Below, one piece after another: positions 7,688 to 14,131 of a stretch of 16,826 bases of DNA. Positions within the stretch are counted from its first letter, which is position 1, and every line of letters starts with the position of its first letter. Origin of the DNA: Bacteroidales bacterium UBA5342 (lineage in GTDB: Bacteria; Bacteroidota; Bacteroidia; Bacteroidales; UBA5342); assembly GCA_002408065.1 (NCBI GenBank), contig DHQI01000062.1, positions 24,873-41,698 of the forward strand, read 5' to 3'. The translations under genes were made by a program, and so were the position numbers. Under the pieces are notes generated by a model. The model was given only the letters and a program-made list of their open reading frames with translations, did not search any database and had not been told where the DNA came from.

Positions 7688-9725
7688 AGCCCAGTTCCTC
7701 CATATTTTGACGAATCACTTTATCCAGTGCTTCGCTTTGTTTCATTTGCTCGTAGAGGGTGGTGGTGAGGTCTTTCATTTTGCTTTCGAAAGGGATGCCG
7801 TCGTCTTCAACTTCGGCTGCGCCTACATAGCGGCCTGGGGTGAGCACGTAGTCGTGCTTTTGTATCTCGGCCAGGGTGGCTGCTTTGCAGTAGCCGGGGA
7901 TGTCTTGGTATTGGATTTCGCCCTTTGCCCCTTTATCCCCTAAAGGGGAGGGCGAAGGGGAGGACAAAGCTATCTGCTTTTTTATTGAGCTTATTACTTC
8001 TGGTAGATTCGTTAGAATCTCCTCGTTTGTGAATCGGATAACGGTGTAGCCATAATGCTCTAGCATTGATGTTCGGATAGCATCTTCTTCTTTCTGTTTA
8101 TTATGAATTTCACCATCTACTTCTATAATTATGCCTTTATCTAAACAGCAGAAATCTGCAATGTATTTATCAATGATGTGTTGTTGTCTGAATTTAATGC
8201 CCAGTTTTTTAGCTCTAAGCTCCTCCCAAAGAGCAGCTTCTGCTTTAGTCGGCTTAGTTCTCATCTCTTGAGCTCTTTCTTTTAGCACAGCATAAATCTC
8301 AGGCTTAGCCGAATGCAATACAGAAGGCGTATCAATTAAAACGGGTACATCTTCTGGCATTTCTCCCCCTTCCACAGTAGCATGCCGTGGCGTATCTCCC
8401 CCTTCAGGGGGCTGGGGGGCAGAACGCCACGCATGATAAGTCCCCGCAATCTTAGCAATATCCTCCTCCGTCAATTCCTTATGTGTACGATCCACCATCG
8501 TGCCCATATTACGGGCATCGATAAAGAGGGTTTCGCCTGTGCGCTTACGGTAGCCTTTGGCGTTGTCCTGCTCTTTGTTTTTGGTCACAAACCAGAGGCA
8601 AACAGGAATCTGAGTGGTGTAAAAGAGTTGTCCCGGTAAGGCAATCATACAGTCCACCATATCCTTGTCCACCAGTTGGCGGCGTATGGTGCCTTCTCCG
8701 CTGGTATTAGAACTCATACTGCCGTTGGCCAGCACGAAACCTGCTGTTCCATTTTGCGAAAGCTTAGATACCATATTCAGTATCCACGCATAGTTGGCAT
8801 TACCCGTAGGTGGCGTATCGAAGCCCGTCCAGCGGGGATCATCGGTCAGTTCATCGGCAGCTCGCCAGTCCTTTTGGTTAAAGGGAGGATTAGCCATTAT
8901 GTAGTCCGCCTTGAGGTCAGGGTGCTGATCTTTGAAAAAGGTATCGGCAGGCACAGCGCCCAGATTAGCAGAAATCCCACGAATGGCCAGGTTCATCTTG
9001 GCCAGTTTGTAAGTGGTAGCCGTGTATTCTTGTCCGTAGATGGAGATATTCTTAGTGTTGCCGTGGTGGCTCTGTACAAACTTAAGACTCTGTACAAACA
9101 TACCGCCCGAACCACAAGCTGGGTCATAGATTTTCCCCTCATAAGGTTCCAGCATTTCGGCTATCAGGTTCACCACGCACTTAGGCGTGTAGAATTCACC
9201 ACCACCTTTTCCTTCAGCTGCAGCAAACTTCCCTAAGAAGTACTCGTACACACGCCCTACGATGTCTTCTTTCTTATCGGCTACAGTGTCTATGTTGTTC
9301 ACACTATCGAGTAGGGCAGAGAGCTTACTCACGTCCATATTCAGGCGCGAGAAGTAGTTGTCCGGCAAGGCACCTTGCAGTGTTTTATTGTTCTTTTCTA
9401 TAACGTGGAGGGCGGTGTCTATCTTTAGAGCGATATCATCTTGCTTAGCATTGGCTATAATGTGGCTCCAGCGGCTCTCTTCGGGTAGGAAAAAGACATT
9501 CTGACTGGCGTAAAACTCCGACATCTCCAGAAAAGCCTCTTCGCCAGCAGCGATCATCTCTTCACGACGTGCTTCAAACTTATCACTCACAAACTTGAGA
9601 AAAATCAAACTTAACACCACGTGCTTATATTCGCTACTCTCTACCGTTCCCCTCAGTTTATTGGCCGAATCCCACAGGGTTTCTTCCATTGATTTTTGCT
9701 TCTTCTGCGTTGCTTTTTTTGCCAT
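7677..9725 (-). CDS. hsdM: Type I restriction-modification methyltransferase HsdM with an internal DUF559 endonuclease domain
   Basis: N6-adenine methyltransferase subunit of the type I system. The N-terminal helical HsdM domain (about 10-140, SANKLRGTVESSEYKHVVLSLIFLKFVSDKF) is followed by the SAM-binding motif DPACGSGG near residues 200-207 and the catalytic NPPF near 277-280. At 682 residues it is about 170 longer than usual. The excess lies between GTYHAWR (ending about residue 437) and YQDIPGYCKAATLAEIQKHDYVLTPGRYVG, two segments that are nearly adjacent in ordinary HsdM. It contains a DUF559 nuclease domain (about 480-585) with T-x-AE-x-x-LWEEL, KFRQQ, ADFCC and IIEVDGEIHN, so the PD-(D/E)xK-type residues look intact. 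The reading frame is preserved throughout. Whether the protein still methylates cannot be told. It is the first gene of the minus-strand hsd cluster. Confidence 0.93.
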   Translation of the reverse strand: MAKKATQKKQKSMEETLWDSANKLRGTVESSEYKHVVLSLIFLKFVSDKFEARREEMIAAGEEAFLEMSEFYASQNVFFLPEESRWSHIIANAKQDDIALKIDTALHVIEKNNKTLQGALPDNYFSRLNMDVSKLSALLDSVNNIDTVADKKEDIVGRVYEYFLGKFAAAEGKGGGEFYTPKCVVNLIAEMLEPYEGKIYDPACGSGGMFVQSLKFVQSHHGNTKNISIYGQEYTATTYKLAKMNLAIRGISANLGAVPADTFFKDQHPDLKADYIMANPPFNQKDWRAADELTDDPRWTGFDTPPTGNANYAWILNMVSKLSQNGTAGFVLANGSMSSNTSGEGTIRRQLVDKDMVDCMIALPGQLFYTTQIPVCLWFVTKNKEQDNAKGYRKRTGETLFIDARNMGTMVDRTHKELTEEDIAKIAGTYHAWRSAPQPPEGGDTPRHATVEGGEMPEDVPVLIDTPSVLHSAKPEIYAVLKERAQEMRTKPTKAEAALWEELRAKKLGIKFRQQHIIDKYIADFCCLDKGIIIEVDGEIHNKQKEEDAIRTSMLEHYGYTVIRFTNEEILTNLPEVISSIKKQIALSSPSPSPLGDKGAKGEIQYQDIPGYCKAATLAEIQKHDYVLTPGRYVGAAEVEDDGIPFESKMKDLTTTLYEQMKQSEALDKVIRQNMEELGYGE
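7917..7956. repeat. Hairpin at the 3' edge of the DUF559 module
   Basis: Two nested perfect 8-bp stems: TTCGCCCT (7917-7924) pairs with AGGGCGAA (7949-7956), and CCCCTTTA (7928-7935) pairs with TAAAGGGG (7941-7948), with a 3-base bulge (TTG) and a 5-base loop (TCCCC). It is translated in frame as SPSPLGDKGAKGE. Confidence 0.8.
8381..8435. repeat. Hairpin at the 5' edge of the DUF559 module
   Basis: CATGCCGTGGCGT (8381-8393) pairs with ACGCCACGCATG (8424-8435) with one bulged base. Inside, CCCCC (8398-8402) faces GGGGG (8407-8411) around TTCA. The outer arm at 8424-8435 encodes native HsdM residues (TYHAWR), so the other arm looks like an inverted near-copy of host sequence. An imperfect direct repeat of GAAGGGGGAGA (minus strand) also occurs just inside the module. 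Confidence 0.7.
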
Positions 9726-9753
9726 TTTGTTGTGCTTTTTTGTGTAATAAGCT

Positions 9754-9761
9754 CAAAAGTA
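9754..9761 (-). promoter_or_regulatory. Candidate -7 box of hsdM
   Basis: The minus strand reads TACTTTTG, matching TAnnTTTG, 28 bp upstream of the hsdM ATG. No good -33 TTTG is seen, so this is tentative. The 184-bp gap 9726-9909 is a divergent promoter region for hsdM and the HTH gene and holds no gene. Confidence 0.4.
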
Positions 9762-9879
9762 GCAAAATATATCTTAGATTATTCTTAGTAACGGATAAAC
9801 TACAGTCTTTTGTGGAAAACTTGAGCGAAATTGTTAATAGCTAAAGTCAGGAAAAATGCTTGATATGTAATGAGGAGTT

Positions 9880-9887
9880 TAAATTTG
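9880..9887 (+). promoter_or_regulatory. Candidate -7 box of the plus-strand HTH gene
   Basis: TAAATTTG matches TAnnTTTG and ends 22 bp before the ATG at 9910. A weak CTTG at 9859-9862 could serve as the upstream element, at a slightly short spacing of 17. Confidence 0.4.
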
Positions 9888-9909
9888 AGAAAACTAAAAA
9901 TATATTATT

Positions 9910-10224
9910 ATGACACATTTTGATTACACCGATGAGACACCAATTGCAATGCTTACAGTTGGACAGTTAAGGGACATCCTAGATTCTACAAGTCAAAAAC
10001 AAGAAGAGTTATTGACTAAAATTTCGGAGTTGTACTCAATAGTAAAAGCAGAACAGCCAACTCCACTAATGACCAGAAACGAGGCCGCGAATTATCTTAG
10101 CATCGATTTATCAACTTTACATAATTGGACAAAAAAGGGAAAATTGCCTTCGTATGGCATAGGAAGTCGGGTGTATTACAAGAGTGAGGATATTGAAAAA
10201 CGACTAATTCAGATCAATGGATAG
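9910..10224 (+). CDS. Excisionase-like helix-turn-helix protein
   Basis: A 104-residue DNA-binding protein and the only convincing plus-strand gene. Residues 1-30 carry TPIAMLTVGQLRDILDS, and 30-48 are probably a short helix (coiled-coil-like). Residues 53-104 form a MerR/excisionase-type HTH (HTH_17): LMTRNEAANYLSIDLSTLHNWTKKGKLPSYGIGSRVYYKSEDIEKRL. Proteins of this type act as excisionases (recombination directionality factors) or regulators in Bacteroidota integrative elements. Its N-terminal LTVGQLR motif is shared with the DUF3853-type protein at 13599. It is divergent from hsdM and convergent with the ATPase gene, and is followed by the TAAAC repeat region. Regulator versus excisionase cannot be decided here. 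Confidence 0.8.
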   Translation: MTHFDYTDETPIAMLTVGQLRDILDSTSQKQEELLTKISELYSIVKAEQPTPLMTRNEAANYLSIDLSTLHNWTKKGKLPSYGIGSRVYYKSEDIEKRLIQING

Positions 10225-10291
10225 GTATTTTATATATTAAACGTTTAATGTGCGGTATATATGGTATTTATGAGCATGTAATTCAACAGAT

Positions 10292-10387
10292 TAAACGCCT
10301 ATTCATACGGACTAAACAGAATTTAATACGTAATAAACACAATTTCAACGCTAATCATACGGAAATAAACGTTTGATTAGCGTTGAA
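10292..10387. repeat. Helically phased TAAAC direct repeats (iteron-like)
   Basis: TAAAC begins at 10292, 10313, 10334 and 10366, spaced 21, 21 and 32 bp, that is 2, 2 and 3 helical turns. The first two 21-mers share more than the pentamer: TAAAC, then TT at positions 11-12 and ATACG at 14-18. CATACGGA occurs at 10304 and again at 10356. A further TAAACG lies at 10238 inside the palindrome ATTAAACGTTTAAT. Phased direct repeats next to a replication-type ATPase gene resemble iterons or an excisionase/repressor array. The 166-bp gap 10225-10390 contains no gene. Confidence 0.55.
10344..10387. terminator. 14-bp perfect inverted repeat between convergent genes
   Basis: TTCAACGCTAATCA (10344-10357) and TGATTAGCGTTGAA (10374-10387) pair perfectly around a 16-base loop. 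It ends 3 bp beyond the stop of the minus-strand ATPase gene and lies between converging genes, so a bidirectional terminator is plausible, but there is no T-run. A protein-binding site within the repeat array is the alternative. Confidence 0.45.
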
Positions 10388-10390
10388 TAT

Positions 10391-11806
10391 TTAGTCTTCT
10401 TTGATAATTTCAGCATCAGTAATGGAGTACTCCCAGCCAGCAGTTCCGTAGCGACTTTTTTGCATTACAGCGACACGTTGTTCATCTCGTTTTTGCACAT
10501 TGATAATGGCTGAACTGTCAAACACAATAGCGGATCCACCACGAACAGAACCAGTCGTTGTCTTTTGAAAGATGGAAATAAATATGGTTCTTGGAAAATC
10601 CATTCGTAGTTTGTCATAGTCTTCAGCTTTGGCATCAATTTTTCCAAAGCTATCAATAATGATTACATCATAGTCTTTGGCGGCTTTTCTTACCTCGGCA
10701 AGTTTGCCTTTTCCTGAAATAGTAAAGCGTTCACTGAAATCTTTACCATTTAGCTTTTTCTTGGTTAGCTCACCAATACCTTCCTCAAGTGAGAAATAGT
10801 AAACAGAATACTCTTCTTGATCAAATAGCAGTGCTAAATCAAATGAAAAATATGATTTACCGGCACCTGAGTCACCAATTAATGTAATAGCGCAAGCCTG
10901 TCGCTCTAAATCTCCCAGAAATCGTCCCAGTTCGCCTGATAATTGAAAAGAATCATAGTCCATATTCATAATATCCTGAGCAGTCATTTCTGTCTTTATT
11001 CGAGGCTTTGGGGCAGGTTTCTGGGGTTCTAATTTTACGATATTCTCTTCTTTGACCTTTTGACTAATTTTGATTAATTCCGGCAGTGTTAAAACATCAC
11101 ATAATTGTTTGTCTAAAGCACTCTCTTTATCCTTAAGCGCTTTGCTTTGCGTGCTGTATTTATCTATTATTAGCTTGTGACTTATAGAAGCTAAAGTATG
11201 TGCTTGTAAATCTTTATTGTATCTATCTATTAATTGGGTCAGTTCCCTTGTTTTTGTTGCAAAAAAATGTCTTTTAGCTGCTATAGCCTTTTTTATGCCA
11301 GGCAGTTGCAGCTGTGATATACTTAGCCTTTGATAGTGTAAATTTAACCTTGGATTAGAGAAGCTCCTTAGTTTTTGGGCATATGCACCTACATAGCAAT
11401 TGTAGATCAGTTCGCCATCCGCTTTCGCCCAAAAAGTAAAGTATTCATAGCTTTTTTTGAGTTTGGAAATTTCGCTCCTAAGCTGATTTTCTTTTTCCTG
11501 ATTTTTACAAGCCGCCAGATAATCATCCTCAAGCTGTTGTACTTCTTGCTTTAACTCCTTTTTTCTCTCATTTATTGAGCTAATAAGGGGCTTTAGACAC
11601 TTGTCAATTATTGCCTGATCACGTTGTTCTATTTCCTCTTTAGTTTTAAGGTATAGCGCCTCCTTTTCCTGTCTTTCGTGCTCTTCTACTTTGACCTTTG
11701 CCTTTATCTTGTAGTTATACTGGTTTTTGCATCTAGTAGAACAATATTTAGCACTAGAGTTGGATGCACTGAACTCCTTATTGCAGTTTATACATATTTT
11801 TTTCAT
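10391..11806 (-). CDS. Zinc-finger / coiled-coil / RecA-like ATPase, probably for replication of the element
   Basis: A 471-residue protein with three visible parts. Residues 5-26 hold a CxxC...CxxxC zinc-binding motif (C5, C8, C22, C26). Residues about 35-270 are charged and helical, with coiled-coil stretches. Residues about 280-471 form a RecA/RepA-like ATPase with Walker A GDSGAGKS at 311-318 and Walker B DVIIIDS starting at 380, followed by SVRGGSAIVFDSSAIINV near the expected sensor position. RecA-like ATPases of this kind in mobile elements act as replicative helicases or loaders; that role is inferred from the neighbouring DUF3987 gene and the repeats. It has its own 232-bp upstream region packed with TGTAAA sites. 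The zinc finger fused to the ATPase is unusual to me; I do not recognise the full architecture. Confidence 0.8.
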   Translation of the reverse strand: MKKICINCNKEFSASNSSAKYCSTRCKNQYNYKIKAKVKVEEHERQEKEALYLKTKEEIEQRDQAIIDKCLKPLISSINERKKELKQEVQQLEDDYLAACKNQEKENQLRSEISKLKKSYEYFTFWAKADGELIYNCYVGAYAQKLRSFSNPRLNLHYQRLSISQLQLPGIKKAIAAKRHFFATKTRELTQLIDRYNKDLQAHTLASISHKLIIDKYSTQSKALKDKESALDKQLCDVLTLPELIKISQKVKEENIVKLEPQKPAPKPRIKTEMTAQDIMNMDYDSFQLSGELGRFLGDLERQACAITLIGDSGAGKSYFSFDLALLFDQEEYSVYYFSLEEGIGELTKKKLNGKDFSERFTISGKGKLAEVRKAAKDYDVIIIDSFGKIDAKAEDYDKLRMDFPRTIFISIFQKTTTGSVRGGSAIVFDSSAIINVQKRDEQRVAVMQKSRYGTAGWEYSITDAEIIKED

Positions 11807-11824
11807 TGCTTTTGTTTTTTTATT

Positions 11825-12038
11825 CTAGTTTACACTTTACAGTTGACAGCTAAAAAAATATTATTAATGATCTGTTTGTGTGGTTATTATAGTGATTTTA
11901 TAAAAAGTGCTTTGTAAACTTGTAAAGTTCTACTAAAAATTAAGTTTACAGAGACACTCTTCAATAAATCTTGTAAAGTGCACTTATTCTTCGGGTTACG
12001 TGTGATTTATAAAATGGCAACTGTAAAGTGTAAACTAG
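11825..12038. repeat. Eight TGTAAA sites framed by a perfect 21-bp inverted repeat
   Basis: The 232-bp gap between the ATPase and DUF3987 genes contains no gene. A 21-bp segment at 11825-11845 is the exact reverse complement of 12018-12038; each arm holds two TGTAAA sites 7 bp apart. Including the arms there are eight copies: TTTACA at 11829, 11836 and 11945, and TGTAAA at 11913, 11921, 11972, 12022 and 12029, most extending to YTGTAAASTK. The right arm ends directly against the DUF3987 stop codon. This looks like a replication origin, a cooperative operator for the ATPase gene, or both. Confidence 0.75.
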
Positions 12039-13262
12039 TTATTCTTTTATCCATTTACTTATTGTGGTGTGAGACACTTCTAAGATATTTCCAATCTCAC
12101 GTGTACCGTAGTTTTGCAAAACTTGCATTCTTTTGGCAAGATTCTTTTTCTGATCTTTATTTAAGCTCACGTTTCTAGGCTTACAAAGTGCTTTGGTTGC
12201 ATTTTTCAAGTAATATTCTGAAATTTTGGAAGCTCCTTTAATAGCTCTAATTCCCACTTCCTGCTTGTTTTCTTCACCACAAGCCCAATATAACAGCTGT
12301 AATATGAGAGCAAAACGTCCACAGTAAGCATTCATCTTAGGGTAAAAACCTGAGATGGGATCTTCGTCGTCCGAATTGTTTATCAGATCTGTTATCATAT
12401 TATAATAACCTTGATAATAATCAGCAGCTTCTTTTGTAAAGTATAGTAAATTAGATATTGTATTACGGTCATCTTTCATTTCTAAACTTAATAGCCGATT
12501 AATTATATCGCTATAATCATCAAATATTGACTGAGGGGTTTGATGCAATGGAAAAGGCTCTTTCTTTACATTATCAGGGTAAACAAATAGAATACGTTCC
12601 AGAAAACCATTCTTATCTCTATCATCTTTATTCAACTGAGGCAATACTTTAGGCTGAATACCTCCTATGAAGCCAATGAAAGGTGAGTGGACATAGTAAG
12701 ACCCTGAATTTACCCTGTTGACATTCAATGGAGCACCTCCCCATAGCTTAAGCCATTGTTGCTGGTCACTACCATTGCTGTATCTCGATAGATTATTGAG
12801 GAAACCAATAATTTCATCATAACACATGCCTATTCCACGTTTATTATCGCTTAATGTGCGATAAATAGACTCTAATGTAGCATCCTCTATGATAATCTGT
12901 TCTCTGGATGGCGGTGTTTCAGAAGCCTTTTCTTCTTTACTTTTCAGGTCGAAATAAAGCTTCTTATCTTGATAGACTTTTGCCATTTGCCTATTGCGTT
13001 CATTCAAGGGCTTTAAGGCAATATTGATTGCCGGTGATTTTGACATGCCTGACTTACCAACAATAACCATGTATAAATTACAGGCCTCTTCCCAGCTTTC
13101 AAGGAGCTGTATCTTATGGGTATTGCCAATAGCAACACTGGATGCGTAAAGAATAGAACTCAATAGAAATTCACTGTTAAGATTGGTGCCATGCTGTATC
13201 TTAGAGACACAATATTGCAGTCTCTCTGGGAATGCTTGATATATTGGATTTTCGATCATCAT
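12039..13262 (-). CDS. DUF3987 family ATPase-like protein with C-terminal HTH
   Basis: A member of a family common in Bacteroidota integrative elements and linked to replication or primase functions. A Walker A-like loop VIVGKSGMSKSP lies at 67-77, and a likely Walker B (IGMCYDEIIGFL) near 143-155. The SGSYYVHSPFIGFIGGIQP segment further on is characteristic of DUF3987. The last 25 residues (NYGTREIGNILEVSHTTISKWIKE) form a helix-turn-helix, so the protein probably binds DNA directly. At 407 residues it lacks a visible primase domain. Its ATG overlaps the stop of the upstream small gene as ATGA, with a second ATG immediately after. It is the third gene of a tightly coupled minus-strand operon. 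Confidence 0.82.
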   Translation of the reverse strand: MMIENPIYQAFPERLQYCVSKIQHGTNLNSEFLLSSILYASSVAIGNTHKIQLLESWEEACNLYMVIVGKSGMSKSPAINIALKPLNERNRQMAKVYQDKKLYFDLKSKEEKASETPPSREQIIIEDATLESIYRTLSDNKRGIGMCYDEIIGFLNNLSRYSNGSDQQQWLKLWGGAPLNVNRVNSGSYYVHSPFIGFIGGIQPKVLPQLNKDDRDKNGFLERILFVYPDNVKKEPFPLHQTPQSIFDDYSDIINRLLSLEMKDDRNTISNLLYFTKEAADYYQGYYNMITDLINNSDDEDPISGFYPKMNAYCGRFALILQLLYWACGEENKQEVGIRAIKGASKISEYYLKNATKALCKPRNVSLNKDQKKNLAKRMQVLQNYGTREIGNILEVSHTTISKWIKE

Positions 13263-13597
13263 GATAAATCTATAGTTAGGAGGTTAGATCTTGTGTAATT
13301 ACGATCGTTCCCAAGCTTAACATTTACCAGGAGGTGTGTGGCATCTGTTTCTATTGCTCGCTTAATAGCACCACTAAAAGTGTTATAGATAGGTTTGGAA
13401 CAGAAATCATCGATAATGTTTGAAACAAAACGAATCTTTTCGATTTCGCATTCCGCAACTCTTACAGCTTGTTGTGTTCTTTTAACCTTCAATTGAGGTA
13501 ACATGGATAGCCTAGATTCAAGTAAACTATCTATGACCAACTTAGCATCGTACAACTTGTCGCCACTATGTTGGTTTTGCCTATCTAGGGACAACAT
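13259..13597 (-). CDS. Small hypothetical protein of the replication operon
   Basis: I do not recognise this 112-residue protein. It is soluble, with a charged N-terminal half (MLSLDRQNQHSGDKLYDAKLVIDSLLESRLSML), KVKRTQQAVRVAECEIEKIRFVSNIIDDF in the middle, and a predicted strand THLLVNVKL near the end. No catalytic motif is visible. The chosen start (ATG at 13595-13597) is one base after the stop of the DUF3853-type gene (TAG, T, ATG), and its stop overlaps the DUF3987 start by 4 bp, so translation of all three is likely coupled. An earlier in-frame ATG at 13642 would overlap the upstream gene by 44 bp and is less likely. The position suggests an accessory role in replication. Confidence 0.65.
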   Translation of the reverse strand: MLSLDRQNQHSGDKLYDAKLVIDSLLESRLSMLPQLKVKRTQQAVRVAECEIEKIRFVSNIIDDFCSKPIYNTFSGAIKRAIETDATHLLVNVKLGNDRNYTRSNLLTIDLS

Positions 13598-13598
13598 A

Positions 13599-13916
13599 CT
13601 AGTACTGTTGTTCTTTAAAAAGTTCCAAAGCTTTGTCGGCATCCACCACTATTTTACGGCCTTGCTGCATCACGGCATCCTTTATTATCGTGTCTTTGTA
13701 GCGTTGGGCAGTGGCGTGGGAGACATTGAATAGTTTTCGAATGCCAGCTAGTCCATAGACGTAGCGCTTATCTGGTTTTGGTTTTATTTCTACAATGGAT
13801 TCTTGGGCTTCTAGCCCCATTACTTCTCTAAGTTGCCCCACCGTCAGGGCACCTACTGGAGTGTTGTCATTTATTATGCCTGTTGCATATTGATTCACTT
13901 TATAGTTTTGCATCAT
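13599..13916 (-). CDS. DUF3853-type helix-turn-helix protein
   Basis: A 105-residue predicted DNA-binding protein. Residues 17-35 carry NDTPVGALTVGQLREVMGL, and residues about 55-102 hold a HTH related to excisionase-type domains: VYGLAGIRKLFNVSHATAQRYKDTIIKDAVMQQGRKIVVDADKALELF. Proteins of this family sit at the head of replication/regulation operons in Bacteroidota integrative elements. It is the first gene of the operon and lies behind the best promoter in the window. A second ATG directly after the first leaves the start uncertain by one codon. The shared LTVGQLR segment with the plus-strand HTH protein suggests a common partner or dimerisation surface. It is likely a regulator, possibly of its own promoter. 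Confidence 0.8.
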   Translation of the reverse strand: MMQNYKVNQYATGIINDNTPVGALTVGQLREVMGLEAQESIVEIKPKPDKRYVYGLAGIRKLFNVSHATAQRYKDTIIKDAVMQQGRKIVVDADKALELFKEQQY

Positions 13917-13964
13917 TTAAAATTTAAAATTGATTAAAAAGGACAGCTAGCTAGACTGTGTTAA

Positions 13965-13976
13965 ATCAAATTTGAT
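13965..13976. promoter_or_regulatory. 12-bp palindrome at the DUF3853 promoter start site
   Basis: ATCAAATTTGAT is a perfect palindrome lying just downstream of the -7 box, about where transcription would start. A candidate operator for the HTH protein encoded downstream; short A+T-rich palindromes can also occur by chance. Confidence 0.4.
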
Positions 13977-13980
13977 GGTG

Positions 13981-14011
13981 CAAAAATATGGCAGCAAACA
14001 GTGTCCTCAAA
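13981..14011 (-). promoter_or_regulatory. Bacteroidetes promoter of the replication operon
   Basis: The minus strand reads TTTG (14008-14011), 19 bp, then TATTTTTG (13981-13988), a full match to the Bacteroidetes consensus of TTTG, about 19 bp, TAnnTTTG. The leader to the ATG at 13916 is roughly 60 bases. The whole gap 13917-14131 shows no gene. Confidence 0.65.
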
Positions 14012-14131
14012 CAGTTTTCTGGGGGACTAAAATGGTGGGGAGAGGTGTGGGTGTAGTGGATTCTAAATTACAATCGCCAGAATATTAGTTGTTAATGCAG
14101 GATTGTATAAGAGGGGCAGATTTTTGTGTTT

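Larger units (their letters stand above)
7917..8435 (-). mobile_element. In-frame DUF559 endonuclease module inserted in hsdM, bounded by hairpins
   Basis: About 0.5 kb interrupts the hsdM reading frame without breaking it. Its core (about 7970-8280) is more A+T-rich than the surrounding hsdM and encodes a DUF559 (Vsr-like fold) endonuclease domain. Each edge carries a strong DNA hairpin with G- and C-runs (7917-7956 and 8381-8435), read as low-complexity peptide (PQPPEGG, VEGG, SPSPSPLGDKGAKG). Removing it would give an HsdM of normal length. The exact ends are not resolved; no target-site duplication was identified with certainty. The mobile character is inferred from the extra length, hairpins and composition. 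Confidence 0.65.

Noticed and set aside
7917..8435. Intein in HsdM
   Set aside because: No splice-junction motifs (no suitable Cys/Ser start block or terminal His-Asn) and the nuclease is DUF559 rather than LAGLIDADG; it looks like an inserted domain that stays in the protein.
8676..9236. Plus-strand open frame of 186 codons
   Set aside because: It is antisense to the conserved methyltransferase core of hsdM and has no recognisable motif.
10238..10387. CRISPR array
   Set aside because: The repeats are short and degenerate with 21-32 bp periods and no unique spacers of normal size; no cas genes are present.
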